From Bombardia bombarda (Eukaryota > Ascomycota > Sordariomycetes > Sordariales > Lasiosphaeriaceae): a stretch of DNA of 64,000 nt. Position 1 is the stretch's first letter. Each line of letters opens with the position of its first letter. The stretch spans positions 1,674,001 to 1,738,000 of the forward strand of contig JAULSR010000004.1 in the NCBI GenBank assembly GCA_030512295.1, written 5' to 3'. This document shows positions 10,399 to 22,605 of the stretch, one piece after another. The notes under the pieces were generated by a model. The model searched no databases, was not told where the DNA came from, and saw only the letters and a list, made by a program, of their open reading frames with translations. A program made the position numbers and the translations under genes.

Positions 10399-13168
10399 GT
10401 CAATAATGTCCAGTGGTTCTGCTCCTTTTCGATAGCTTTACCCCTTTATCTCCCTTTCCTTTTCTTTTTTACCCTTTTCCATACTTCTACCCTTCCCCAG
10501 TGCTTTAAGTCAAGCTGCGCGCATGATACATACACCTCCAGTATGGCAATATACCTCCAGAAATGCCGACGCAGGTTTCTCAGTTTCTAGCGCCTGGACG
10601 CGCTACTCTCTCTCTCTACTTTCTCTTTTTACTACAACAATGTTTCTTACTATTATCCCGTCTCGCTTCTTTACCTGGGCTAAAGGTCGATGTAGAGAGA
10701 CTTGAGTGAGATTATACTTGCAAAAACACACATCAGAACCAACAAGGAAGGAGAGAGAGATGGTGGTGCGATAGTATGGAATATGGAAGCTTGCTACCCG
10801 GGGGTTGTTGTAAGGTTGGGTGAGGGTTGGGGTTGGCTATTTGGGGTGGTGTGCAGGTTTTGCTGCGTCAAACATTTGTCGTTGTTGGAACCTGATTAGT
10901 GTGGAACATTGGGCTAATTCCTTAGGAACTGAAGCAACTAGTATCGGTTTTTGGGTTCCTGGGGACCTATATGTCTGCGAGGAACGGGGAATGGACCGGA
11001 TTGACAGGTATCATTGGGTAGTGGCACGGGCGGTTGGTTGGTAACTTGGGTTTTTATATGTGATTTGGGGAAGAACGGGCGAAATGGGGTGTTTTCGGCT
11101 TTTGGGATGGGATCAGAAATGGTAGTCTTGTTGCGTTCTGTATCATTAATATCCGACTTGCGTGCGTCAGTCAATAGAGATGGATTTTGGCGAACTATCT
11201 TCTAAATTCTAGTGTATTTGGCACAGCATGAACATCTGATGAGCTTGGGTAAGGTTGAATACCTATTTCATTGTTATTTGTGGTTGACAGTTGACACTGG
11301 GCAACGCTAGAGGGGGGGCGGGGAAGGTTCTCCAGAACGGAATCAACATACAGCCATATAAATAAACTTCATGCAGGTATCCGCACCTAGAAAACTGTTC
11401 GTACGACTATATGTCGAGGATGATCATAGATCAAAGAAACAATGCGCTAGATGGAAGAAATCGGATACCATTCTGGGTCTCGTGCAGAGAAAGGGCCGAC
11501 AGCTTTCCAGCGCCGAAGGCAACATCAAGTTCAGAGGCTATGAAGCATAGTAGGCGCCTATGTGAGCCCTGTAGTAGTACTGTACATATTCCAAAATTAG
11601 CGGTTGAAAGAAGATGAACCTGATCTTCATTCGATCTCGATCCCAAAATTGCCGCGCAACACTGCCATCCGAGTGACTCATGCGCTCCTTTCTCTCATAA
11701 TTTTCATCTTTTTTTAATGCAAGTTTTTCTTTAACTCTTTCTTTAGTTTATCAACTCATTCATCATCCGCGTCGTCGTCAGCTGCGGTCAAAACAAAGCC
11801 CACTGTCACTGTGCCATCTCGCCCCGAACCGCCGCTGACCCGCTCCCCCAGGCTGCCAGGCCCGAGACATCCATGTGCTTGCTAGGCGATAAAGCACAGA
11901 AATATGATCTCTGTAATGATCCTCCCGCGACAGGACGGTATCCTACGGTCCCTCCCCAATAAATGCCCTGTAATTCCCACACACGTCCACACGGATCGTA
12001 ACCTACCCTACATGCCTTGCATTTTAATGCATTCAATGCAAATTTGCATATAGTGATGCTACCATATGTAGGTCCCCAGAGCCCGTTCTGAACCATCGTG
12101 GCAAGCGTGGGAAATACTTGCCCAAGGCAGGGTTTTGGCGCGCGCGCAGAAAGCTCCGATCGCCAGGCACGCCACTTACAAGGCCAGAGTGATGTCGTGT
12201 TCCATGGATTGCAAGCGTACGCAATTAACCTTCCGAATTTTCTTGGCGCTCCCCGCTCCCCGCTGCCCTTACCCGCCTTCCATCTCGGCGCTAATGCAAT
12301 TCAGGGCATTGAGTGACGGATGGAAACCTGTTTCCTAACGGCGCGCACCCCACAGCTTCCAACGTTAGCTTAATCCCTCCGCATTATCACATTAGCACAG
12401 TCACATTGTCCATCGGCTGGCTTGTCTGGTGATCTGGTGCTGTATGAAAGACGCCCTGCAGGGCTGTTTCGCAGGGGTCTCCTCAGTCAATGGCTTTCAT
12501 GCATCCACCTTAGAGCTCTACACATATTAGGTGAGTACATAGGTGAGTAGGTGAGTTGGCAGTCTCGAGGCAGTCAGAGACGCTGCAGGCAGGGCTGTCG
12601 AGCCCAACCAGGCATTACCTCCGAGACAGGGGGTTCAGAAGCCTCTGATGTCATGATGTCCTTGGCAACTGGTTTACGGGGACATGAAACGCGTGGCTTG
12701 TTCCCTCTCTTCCAGCTTTCCATTCTCATGGCTGACTTCCGTATCGAGTCCGTCCCGTCCATCACTCATTATCGCCAGGCCTCGACCTTTTCACTCAACA
12801 CCCTCTCTCGTCAGTTCGCCTGTCTCGAGCAAATTAGCATTCACTCCTCTCACCCCTCCCTGTGTGTTGTGACGTAGTCTGCTCACTCTTCCGTATCCTC
12901 ACTTCATCTCGGTGTCTGTGGCTGTCCCAGTCCGTCTCAGTCATCAGTTTGGCAAAAGTGCTCTAGTCTCACCTGCATCATCTACATGAGACAGAGTTCA
13001 AAGCTGCAGCCGATACATTACATTACGCGCGTTCGGGGGTGACTTTACACACATTCTGGCCATCCATACTGGCTAGCTAGTTAGCTACACTACGTACACA
13101 CACCACACACACACACTCTTACTCCACCGGGCAAGCAAGCCCTACTCACCCCCGGAATCTCAAATTCC
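10399..13168. other. 2.8-kb intergenic region
   Basis: No coding region supported. The 3' side of the small gene (10400-10700) is pyrimidine-rich. At 12530-12560 the unit GTGAGT recurs three times. The last few hundred bases before 13169 are C/T/CA-rich and look like a long leader of the DUF3659 gene. Confidence 0.5.
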
Positions 13169-14353
13169 ATGGTGTTTGATAGACTTTCGCAACTCATGCC
13201 CAGTGGGTCGCGGAAAAGCTCCTTCAGAGCCCCGAGCTGGTCGTCCTTGAGTAGACACAAGTCACCCAGCACCCAGCACGTGGACATGATGACTTCAAAC
13301 CCCGACCCACCGCCAGAGCGCCAAGCTCGTAGGTCCGCCTCCTCACAACAGCAACAGCAGCAGCAACATTCACAAGTACGCCCATCACAAGACTACAGCA
13401 TTGCCGAAGGCGAACGGGAAGATGACGACCAAGACAAAGAGGAGGACGAGGACAATGCCTCAGCCCCCACAGCCGAGATCACCCAGCAGCAACAAACCAA
13501 CAACCTCCCTGAGAGAAAAAAGACCCTCCCAGGAGCGCCCGCCTACGTCTCCCCCATCCCCAAGATAGGCAGCATCCCGCAGGTCTCGGCAGGGATACAA
13601 TTCTCGCCGCCGGGGCGGCCCAAGCTGCCGCCCTTCGTCGGCTCCTTCCTCATGGGCAAGCCCGTAGACGAGTACGGCGACGTTGTAGACGACAAGACGG
13701 GGCAGGTGCTGGCGCGGGCCGGCGGCGACCTGCCCTCCATAGTCGGCCGCAAGGTCTCCAATCGCCAGGGCGACATCCTAGGCGACGACGGCGAGCTGCT
13801 AGGCTATGTGGCTGACATTGAGATCGAGAAGAAAAACAAGACTAGGAGCGATGGCTCTCCTCCCGGATCACCGTCACAGCCCCGCAGTCTATTTGAGATC
13901 ATGGGCAGGAGTAACGCCTCGCTGATGGTGGATCATCTTGGCAACATCCTGGATGCGAGCGGGAACGTGGTGGGCAAGTTTCATGATAATAATAACCCGC
14001 TGCATCGCAAGGAGAAGGAGGAGAGGGAGGAGAAAGAGAAGGCCGCCCAGTCGTCGTCTCTGCCACCGCCTGTACCTACCTCTTCTCCGCCACCACCGCC
14101 ACCGCAACAACAGCAACAGCAACAGCCAGAGACCGAGCAAGGAGAAGCAGGAGGCAAAGAACAGAAAAGGCCCAGGAGGACGGAGGAGGAAAGAAGAGAA
14201 AATGCCCAGGCCTGGAGGAAAGAAAATCCAGGGGAGAGTCCCTCGGATATATTTCTCGACGTCAAGTCTACAACTGAGGGCATTCAGCTGACGATCCGGA
14301 TTCCTACGGTATTTGGTGGCCAACAGGTTAAACCGAATATCACCTTTTCATAG
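13169..14353 (+). CDS. DUF3659-like (LEA-type) low-complexity protein
   Basis: A single-exon gene of 394 residues, role unknown. Residues 1-30 are Ser/Arg-rich and basic. Residues 50-140 hold Gln runs and an acidic tract. Residues 153-217 form a DUF3659-like unit: two strands of the pattern G-x-V-D-x-x-G-D-V-x-D-x-x-G-x-V-x-x-A, seen as GKPVDEYGDVVDDKTGQV and GRKVSNRQGDILGDDGELLG. A half unit follows at 249-272 (VDHLGNILDASGNVVGKF). Then come charged coiled-coil-like sequence, poly-Pro and poly-Gln, and a conserved-looking C-terminus (DIFLDVKSTTEGIQLTIRIP). That end again alternates hydrophobic residues, like the two LKAxIHGDL proteins upstream. The same repeat is expanded in the gene at 16101, so these two are probably paralogous in part. 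Confidence 0.8.
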   Translation: MVFDRLSQLMPSGSRKSSFRAPSWSSLSRHKSPSTQHVDMMTSNPDPPPERQARRSASSQQQQQQQHSQVRPSQDYSIAEGEREDDDQDKEEDEDNASAPTAEITQQQQTNNLPERKKTLPGAPAYVSPIPKIGSIPQVSAGIQFSPPGRPKLPPFVGSFLMGKPVDEYGDVVDDKTGQVLARAGGDLPSIVGRKVSNRQGDILGDDGELLGYVADIEIEKKNKTRSDGSPPGSPSQPRSLFEIMGRSNASLMVDHLGNILDASGNVVGKFHDNNNPLHRKEKEEREEKEKAAQSSSLPPPVPTSSPPPPPPQQQQQQQPETEQGEAGGKEQKRPRRTEEERRENAQAWRKENPGESPSDIFLDVKSTTEGIQLTIRIPTVFGGQQVKPNITFS

Positions 14354-16100
14354 TTAATAACGTGTGCGTGTGTGTAACAGCGCGTGTGTGTCTGTGTGCG
14401 TGATGGGGCGCTCAAACATGACAGTAGCAAGCATTTGCTTGCTAATAATAAATAGGGGTGTTGGGGGAATATGGAGTCAAAAAATGGAGCCATTTAGAGA
14501 TGGTTAGGAGATTCGAGGCACGCAGAGAAGAGGAAGAAGAGGGGGACCATGAGAGAAACAAGAAAAACCACCCGCCAGGGAAGATGTTGGTGGATCCATG
14601 ACCGGCAAGCGAAAAGAACAGGTCGGCTAATCCTGGCCCCTGAATGGAGGGCCGCAGCATTGCTCTTGTCTTCCTTCACTTCTGGAATACTCGGAGACTA
14701 TCATCAGCTTTGTCTTTGATTGCTTCCTTCACCTTGCATACTACCGGCGTTGTTGGCTTCTTTCCTTCATAGGCGAAAGAAAACGGAGCATATCTGATCA
14801 CTTGCACACCTTGTCTTAACGGAATCAAGACAAGGTGAAGAAGGCTTGTTCAAAACGCTGGACTAAGCTAGGGGTGTGTATGGAAAAGGGCATCCTAACG
14901 GAACTGTTGAAGCCACAGCAAACTAGTGCGAGAAAGGTTAGAAAATCAGGTTTCTAGTGTTAGTGAGCAGGGTACGCTTTGTCAAGAAAGGAAAGAAAAT
15001 AGAAGAGGAGACAGAACCATGTACTTTAGCCCAGTCCTTGCAAGCAAGCTAAAGCACACCGACCTACCTATCCAGGCTAGAAAATGCCAACCTCTGACGA
15101 AAACATGACGTTATAGGTAGGGAAAGCCACAATTTTAGAAGCAAATCGAGCCTTCTCAAAGGCTGTGAGGCGTAAAGTGTGGTGTGGTGTATGTGCTGTG
15201 GTGGCGGGTGTAAGTGTAGATCATTATGCACACCAGCCACCATAGACGGGCCAAGAAATCGGGACACTTGCACACACCTTCTATCTTCACACCTCCTCCC
15301 ATCAACTCATTCCTCCAATGAGCTACGTCCCAGAAAATCCTCGAAGGATGACAAGTGATGGGGGTGGGGTGGGTGGAGAGAAGTATTTCTCCGATGCAAG
15401 TCAATGTGGACTTGTGTACACAGTATGGACTTTTGCCACGCGGCTAGACGATAGACGCTGCCCAAGCCACATCAGCACGATCTCTCATGTCGTGCAAGCA
15501 TCTGCTAGTCTACTTCTCCATTTCAACGACGGGCTTTTTGACTTTCTGTCCACCGAGACAGGTTTTGGGACTGTAAGCCCATCCAATGATAAGCCATCAT
15601 GACTGGCGTGCCGCTTGATATGGTGTGGAAAAGGAGGGATGGACCTTGCAAGATGACTTCATGATCATGCCGCCCGCCGTCTTCTGCTTGCTCCATACAC
15701 TCACATACATAGTTGAGTAACTGGTTTTCTCTCCGTTCTCCTTTGTTAGTAGGGGACGGGCAAGAGGCGAGGATGCGTTAGCTGGACCGCCGGGCCTTGT
15801 GGTGGGTTGCGAGGGGTGTCGGGCCGTGACGTAAGGACTTGGTGATGATGACGTTCGGAAGCTGTTTGAGTAGAAGCCTGCGATATCATGAGGGTCTCCG
15901 GAGGAGGATAAAGACTTAAATGGAATGAGTTGCGGTACATGTCTATGTCTGGGATCCTTAAAACCCAAACATCCAACTTGGAGATACCACCAACTTACAT
16001 CATTGTATTGACCAAACTGTCTTACTTTAACACCCAAAGATTAAACAACATCTTCTATCCAAACTCAACTACGGATCGTATTAATCGCTTCACTCACATA
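14354..16100. other. Intergenic region with a perfect hairpin
   Basis: No gene supported. GT-rich sequence follows the stop at 14353. A perfect 11-bp inverted repeat lies at 14807-14837 (see separate entry). The segment 15930-16100 is open in frame with the next gene but resembles a leader. Confidence 0.5.
14807..14837. repeat. Perfect 11-bp inverted repeat, 9-nt loop
   Basis: CACCTTGTCTT at 14807-14817 is exactly mirrored by AAGACAAGGTG at 14827-14837, separated by nine bases. It could be a dyad operator for a dimeric regulator or a transcribed hairpin downstream of the gene ending at 14353. The length makes chance unlikely locally but not across 64 kb. Confidence 0.6.
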
Positions 16101-19100
16101 ATGAGCGATATCGCCAAGAAAACACTCCCGCCGGGCGCGCGCGCCGGCAAGAAGGGTGGCTCCACGATCGCTGAGACTGCCGAGTCCGCCTCAGAAGCCG
16201 CTGCTCCGCGATCCGTCGCCTCGCTGCCCCCGCTCTCAGCCAAGGATGAAGGCGACGAGGATGTGAGCGCGTCCCCAAGTCATTACACCTACAAGGAGGG
16301 AAAATCACTTCAAAACATCGATGAGGAAGAAGACGCCCCTATCAAGATGACTGACGACGACCACAACTCTCAGGAGAGCCTAGTCAACGTCGAGTCAAAC
16401 CCTGCCGAGGATGAGTCTGAGAATGAGTTCAAGACAATCAGCAGCAAGAAGGGCAGCGGTGACACTGCTCCCGAAGCATCTGAGGCTCCAAAGACCGCCG
16501 AAGAGGGAGTGGAGGAGGCGAGCAGTGCCGAAGCCCCCCACGAAACTGACACAAGTTCGAAAACCTCGCTTACTGAAGAAGCCAAGAGGGAATTCGACGA
16601 GCAATCTGAGAATCAGCCTACCAGCGAGGCTCGTGACTCTTTCCTCAAGTCTGCCAAAGACGGCGTCACATCGGCTGCAAGCGGCATTACTGGATTAACC
16701 GGCAAGAAGTCTCAACAAGACAAGACATCTGAAGCACCAGAGGACCTGAAGAAGACGCCTTCTGACGTCGAAGAGAAGACTCCTGTCTTAGGCGAGGCCT
16801 CTGTTTCTGGAAAGCAGCCATCCGAGCCTGCTGGTGAAGCTGTCGCAGACACCACCGAGCAAGCACCCGGCGAGGAAGTTGCCGCAGACACCACTGAGCA
16901 AGCCCCCGGTGGAGATGTTGCCGCGGACACCGCCGAGCAGGTGCCTGCCGATCTCCAGGAGCAGCCAGCAGATGAGTCTGGCGCCCAAGTTCCAGCCGGA
17001 GAGGCTGAGAAGCCTGCCTCCGAGCTTGGTTTACAACAGGTTGAGCCTCAGGCAGAGGACGAGACGACCGAACAATTTCAGTCTGAGGTCGGCCCACAGA
17101 AGCTCGGCTCCCAAGTAGAGAAGACTGAAAAGGCACGTTCGGAGCTCGGCTCCCAGGCCGGCTCCCAGCAGCTCGAAACCCAGCAACAAGGCTCCCAGCA
17201 GGGTGCCCAACAGGAGGGCACTCAGCAGGAGGGCACTCAAGAGGAGGGCCAGCCGCAAGACTCTCAGATCCAAGACTTCGGCGAGGGCGCTCCTCAAACC
17301 GGAGAGTCAGTCACTGTTCCAGAGCAACTCGACTTCAACGTCCTCAGGAACGGTACGGTCAACAAGGGCGGCAATGTCATCAGCGAAGATGGCAAGGTCG
17401 TCGGCCGTGTGACGCAGGGCATTCTCCAGTATCTTATCGGCAAGAAGGTTGATGAGAACGGCGACATCTGGAGCGAAAACGGTAAGGTCATCGGAAAGGC
17501 CGAGCCCATCTCCGACACAGAGCGCGATGAGATGCTGAGAGAGCCTTCTCCATTCGAAGCGTTCCCAGATGCCGTGGTCGACGGCAATGGAATGGTCGTG
17601 TCCAATGGCGAGTGGGTCGGCAAAGTCGTCTCAGGCGATATCAAGGCTCTGCGTGGGCGGTCAGTCGATGCAGACGGTGATATCCTTGACAAGGGCGGTA
17701 ACGTCATTGGCCACGCCGAGCGTTGGGAGCCCGAGCCCGAGCCCGAACCGGAGCCGGAGGCTGAAGTCGACCGCTCCATCCTCGCGGGTAAGCGTGTCAA
17801 TAAGGCCGGTAACGTCGTTGACAGCGGTGGCCAAATATTTGGCCGCGTCGTCGAAGGCGACGTGAAGAAGATGATTGGCCGCATGTGCGACAAGAACGGC
17901 AACATTCTCAGTGAGAGTGGTGACATCCTTGGCAGAGCCGAAGTTGTCCCCGAGGGTGAGCGCGAGGGTCAAAAGGAAGGACCCTTTGCCGAGCTCGAGG
18001 GCTGCACCGTCGCCAAGGACGGAAAGGTCGTCACCCCGTCTGGAGACATTGTCGGCAGACTGGTCACTGGAGATCCCAAGGTGCTTTTCGGTCGTTCAGT
18101 CGACGAGGATGGTGACGTTCTGGACAAGAACGGCAACACCATTGGTAAAGCTGAGCGTTGGGAGCCTGAAGAGGTGGTGCGACCCAAGAACCCCATGACA
18201 GGTCGGAAGGTCAACCGTGAATATAATGTTCTCGACGAGGATGGTAATATCATCGGCAAACTCACGTCGGGTGACCCGCAAGTCTGCATCGGAAAAGAGA
18301 TTGATGAGGATGGCGATGTCGTCGACTACAAGGGAACCGTTGTTGGTCATTGCTCTCTTCTCGACGACATCCCAAAGGAGGAAGAGACGCCTGAGGAAAA
18401 GGCCAAGCGCGAACAGATTGAGGAGGACAGGAAGATAGCTATCAAGATGGCTACTGCCGTTGACCATTGCCTCGACAAGATCCGACCAATCTGCAAGTTG
18501 ATCACCGACGTAAGTTACAACTCACATGTGTCGGTATCTCCTTTCATTTACTAACACCTATATCAGAAAATTGATATCGCTGAGGCGACACCAGAGGATG
18601 AGCGTGACGAGGAGGCGCTCGTCAGGGAAGTCCGTCCTCTCATCGAAGAGGGTGGTCGCATCCTAAACGAGGCGAAGGGCGTCATCAAGGGTCTCGATCC
18701 TGATGGCCGGATTGCCGCAAACGCAAAGCACAAGACAGCTGCGCGCGAGGCTACTCCAGAGGAGTATCATCTTGCCGATTTGCTGAAAGATCTGACTGGC
18801 GACGTCACTAATTGCATCGAGAATGCCAAGCGCAAGCTCGAGTTGATGCCACATGCGAAGAAGGAGCTTAATCCTCTTTGGGGATTGCTCAGCGAGCCTC
18901 TTTTCCAGATCTTGGCAGCTGTTGGCCTGCTTTTGGCAGGTGTACTCGGTCTCGTGGGGAGATTGGTAAGTTCATGATGTTTCACCATGGTCATCGGGAA
19001 TAATTGCTAACACTCTGATGCAGCTTAGCGGACTTGGTCTCGGTGGCTTGCTTGACGGCTTGCTTGGGACATTGGGCATCAACCGTGTGCTTGAGGGTCT

Positions 19101-19173
19101 GGGAATTGGCTCAATCACTGGAAGCAAGAAGAAGAAGACCAGTGGAGGGCTCTTGAGCGGTGTTCTTGGTTAG
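16101..19173 (+). CDS. LEA-type protein with five DUF3659 repeats
   Basis: A 985-residue protein in three exons: 16101-18509, 18567-18965 and 19024-19173, all GT-AG and in phase. The start is the ATG at 16101 (MSDIAKKTLPPGARAGKK). The in-frame ATG at 15930 lies in apparent leader. The N-terminal 400 residues are disordered and acidic, with degenerate repeats around ADTTEQAPGEEV and QQEGTQQEGTQEEG. About residues 412-755 hold five tandem units of about 60 residues, each pairing two strands such as GGNVISEDGKVVGRV and GKKVDENGDIWSENGKVIGK: the fungal DUF3659 repeat. The rest (804-985) is helical and Asp/Glu/Lys-rich, then very hydrophobic and Gly/Leu-rich across the exon 2-3 junction (LLAGVLGLVGRL, GLGLGGLLDGLLGTLG), ending with a Lys cluster. 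The hydrophobic end suggests membrane association or self-assembly. Relatives are annotated as LEA-domain proteins; function is unknown. Confidence 0.9.
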
Positions 19174-19739
19174 GTGTGTTGGGCTTAAAGGTTCACGAGT
19201 TTGGATAATTCTGGGTCTGTTTTCCTTTCAATGATGGATAATGAAAATGTCATGAGACGGTGTAGGTTTATTTTCCCAAATAGTATGTTAGAGTTTGAAT
19301 GAAAACAAAACATTTGTAACTTCGTGCTACTTTTCAATTAGGTGATTTGGTGGTTCATCACCGACAAGTCGTAAACTCTGGAGCATTGACAAGGCAAGAG
19401 CGACACGGATTGTCCCCATAATTTAATCACGTGAACACGCATCACTGTGACAGGGCTCCAGCGTTCTTTCCTATTCTGTGCAGCTTCCAAGCTGGTGCCC
19501 CGGCTTGCCAAAGGACGCCTCCGTCATCCAAATTTCCGACCCCGGTTTTGCTCTTTCTTTCTAATATTCACCTGCGCGCGCATTTATTTCTGGAAGCAGC
19601 TTGCCGTGAAGCTTTCTTTCTTTCTTTTGCAATTTCTTGCCGTCTTCGTTCTCTGGCCGCCTCGAATTTGTGTTCGAGATACCTTTGAGAGCCTCCTTGG
19701 CGGGTATCCACTTCGACTGCGTACCTGTCGCGACTCGCA
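19174..19739. other. Intergenic region between the LEA-type gene and the helicase gene
   Basis: About 570 bp holding the 3' end of the LEA-type gene and the promoter and C/T-rich leader of the SNF2 gene. No gene or distinct element recognised. Confidence 0.5.
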
Positions 19740-22605
19740 ATGGGTCATCCGACCAAACGGGCCCGTGAGGTCGTCGACTTGGTTGACGGTCTCGATGCTG
19801 AAAATGGCCGTCAGGCCAAAACACCACGCGTCCATGGCTCAACTAGAATTGGCTCGTCTCAAGCTTCGAGCTCAGCCACACACCCGACGTCTTCGGGTGC
19901 AGTCTACGAACCTGAAGCGATTGATCTTACACAAAGCGACGATGGCCCCGCTCATGAACTGTACGGCTCTCTGGGTATGTAACATATGAACGCCCAAGCA
20001 CACTACTCCAATCTGATCGGCATGACAGATGGCAAGATTGTGGGAGTGAGGTACTACTCCGGCGTAGCTACTGTTGGAGAATTAGTCATTTGTCACAGAG
20101 AGCCCTCCAACCAGGTAAGATAACGCACGCTGGGCGTCATGTGTGATTTTGGACTAATGCCGTATTTTGTAGTATGATCCTAATGCGATACGAGTTGACA
20201 ATGTGTTCGGGGACCAAATTGGACACATTCCGAGAACGGTGGCAGCCAAACTCGCGCCATACATTGTAAGTAAATCCGACAGTCTTTGAAGCCCAGTCTA
20301 ATTTGTTGCAGGACAGAAATGACATCGCGATTGAAGCCATTCTCACTGGCCGAAAAGAGTTCTACGACTGCCCCATTCGCATTGACATCTACGGAACTAG
20401 TAATCCGATTGATCGAGCTAACCTGGAAGAACGCCTTAAGAATGATAGACTTGTCAAGGCCACTCAGCTGAAGCAAACCAGAAAGGAAAATGACCTTGTA
20501 CGAAAGACTATGGGTCTGAAGAGTGGCAGAGGAACATCTGGCTTTCCTAGCGGCGCGCCTGGTGAGCCAGAAATGTCCTTGGAACAGCTCACTCAACTCA
20601 GTCAGGCCGTCAACCTCCGTGCTAGTGGGGATGTTGCGAATACTATAGCAATGGACGAGGACCAACTCGCCTTGATGCCAGCAGCAGAGCAGCCTGAAGC
20701 GCTCCGTGCCAAGCTGCTGCCGTATCAACTGCAGGGCCTTGCTTGGCTGTTGGCCAAGGAGAACCCGAAGTTCCCAGCCAGGGGCAGTGCGGACTCGGTG
20801 CAGTTGTGGAAGCATCTCGCCAATGGCCAATACAATAACATCGCAACCAGCTACACTTCCAAGGCTGCTCCAATTCTCGCATCGGGGGGCATCCTAGCTG
20901 ACGACATGGGCCTCGGCAAGACACTTCAGGTGATTAGTCTCATTGTTACTGGCGGCGGAACAGGCCCTACTCTCATTGTGGCTCCCGTCAGTGTCATGAG
21001 CAACTGGGAGCAGCAGATTCAGCGTCACGTTTTCGAGGAGCACGCACCAACAGTGCTCATCTACCACGGCAACTCTAGGCCTGATCCCAGTGCAGTGGCT
21101 AAATTTGGAGTAGTCATCACGAGCTACGGTACTATGAGCAGTGAAGCAGGTAATACTGCGCTTTCCAAGGTCAAGTGGCGACGAGTTGTTCTGGACGAAG
21201 GGCATGTGATTCGCAATGCCAAGACCAAGGCGGCTGTGGCAGCCTGCAAGCTTGATGCTGCTTCAAGATGGGTTCTGACGTGAGTGACGAAATTCTTTCT
21301 CTGATGGTCCGAGTTACGGTTGCTAACTGTTGCTTCAGGGGTACACCAATTATCAACAACATCCGAGATCTCCATTCGTTGCTCAAGTTTCTCCGCATTA
21401 CCGGAGGGATAGAGCAGTCCGAAATTTTCAATACAGTCATTGCCAGACCGCTCGCTACGGGTGACGCACGGGCCGAAGCCCTGCTGCACTCCCTGATGAT
21501 CAACCTCTGCCTCCGCCGCAAGAAGGACATGAAATTTATAGACTTGAAGCTCCCGGCCAAGACTGAATATATCCACCGGATCACATTCTGGCCTGACGAG
21601 AAGAAAAAGTACGATGCTTTGCTTTCAGAAGCGAAAGGTGTTCTAGAAGAATATCAGAATCGTTCCAGCACTTCGCAGAAAGGAAGATTCCAGGGCGTTC
21701 TCGAGAGGCTCCTCCGCCTCCGACAAACATGCAACCATTGGACGCTTTGCAAGGAGCGCATTTCTGAACTTCTAAAAGTTCTCGAGGACCAAGATATCGT
21801 GCCCCTCAACGACAAGAACCGCGCCCTTCTGCAGCAGGCGCTCCAGCTTGTCATCGAAAGCCAGGAAGAGTGTGCAGTGTGCATGGAGCTGATGACGAAT
21901 CCGGTCATCACTCACTGCAAACACGTGTTCTGCCGAGCCTGTATCTCCAAGGTCGTCGAGATCCAGCACAAGTGCCCCATGTGCCGCGCTGGGCTTTCAG
22001 AGGAAAACCTCATCGAACCTGCACCGGAGCAAGTGGAGATGCCAGAGGGAAATGAGGACGGGCCTGATCCAGAGACTAAGAGCTCCAAGACGGAAGCGCT
22101 TCTCAAAATCCTCCAGGCCACCATGAAGAACAAGGGTTCCAAGGTTATCATCTTTTCTCAGTGGACCTCATTCTTGACCGTGATCCAGCGTCAGCTGGAG
22201 GAGGCGGGACACACCTACACGCGCATCGACGGTAGCATGAATCCCGCACAGCGTGACGCTGCTATACGAGCGCTCGACTTCGACCCCAACACGCGGATTC
22301 TGCTAGCGAGCTTGAGCGTGTGCAGTGTCGGCTTGAACCTGGTCTCGGCGGATACCGTCATTCTCGCCGACAGCTGGTGGGCGCCGGGAATTGAGGATCA
22401 GGCCGTTGATCGGGTTCATCGTCTTGGCCAGACGCGGCCTACTACGGTCTGGCGACTTGTTATGGAGGGCACCGTCGAAGAGCGTGTGCTTGATATTCAG
22501 GCCGAGAAGAGGCAGCTGGTGGACAAGGCTTTCCAGGAGAAGCAGGGTAAGAAGAAGAAGACCAAGGAGACGAGAATGGCAGACATTCTTAAGCTTCTTT
22601 CTTAA
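19740..22605 (+). CDS. HIRAN-SNF2-RING DNA-dependent ATPase, HLTF/Rad5-related
   Basis: Predicted nuclear DNA translocase and RING-type ubiquitin ligase, by homology acting in damage tolerance or replication-fork remodelling. Five exons: 19740-19974, 20029-20114, 20173-20265, 20312-21279 and 21339-22605, giving 882 residues. In order: a disordered N-terminus with a basic patch; a HIRAN domain at about 75-165 (GVRYYSGVATVGELV, VFGDQIGHIPRTVAAKLAPY), spread over exons 2-4; SNF2 motif I (ADDMGLGKTLQVISL, near 335); motif II as DEGH (near 432), the form seen in HLTF/Rad5; motif III LTGTPI, split by intron 4; a C3HC4 RING near 638-677 (CAVCMELMTNPVITHCKHVF, then CPMCRAG); and the C-terminal helicase half with ILLASLSVCSVGLNL and VDRVHRLGQTRPT. 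The order HIRAN-SNF2-RING-HelC is diagnostic. Whether it is the true Rad5 orthologue or a second HLTF-like paralogue cannot be told from this window. Confidence 0.93.

Noticed and set aside
15930..16100. N-terminal extension of the long DUF3659 protein
   Set aside because: The segment looks like AT-rich leader; composition changes sharply at the MSDIAKK start.
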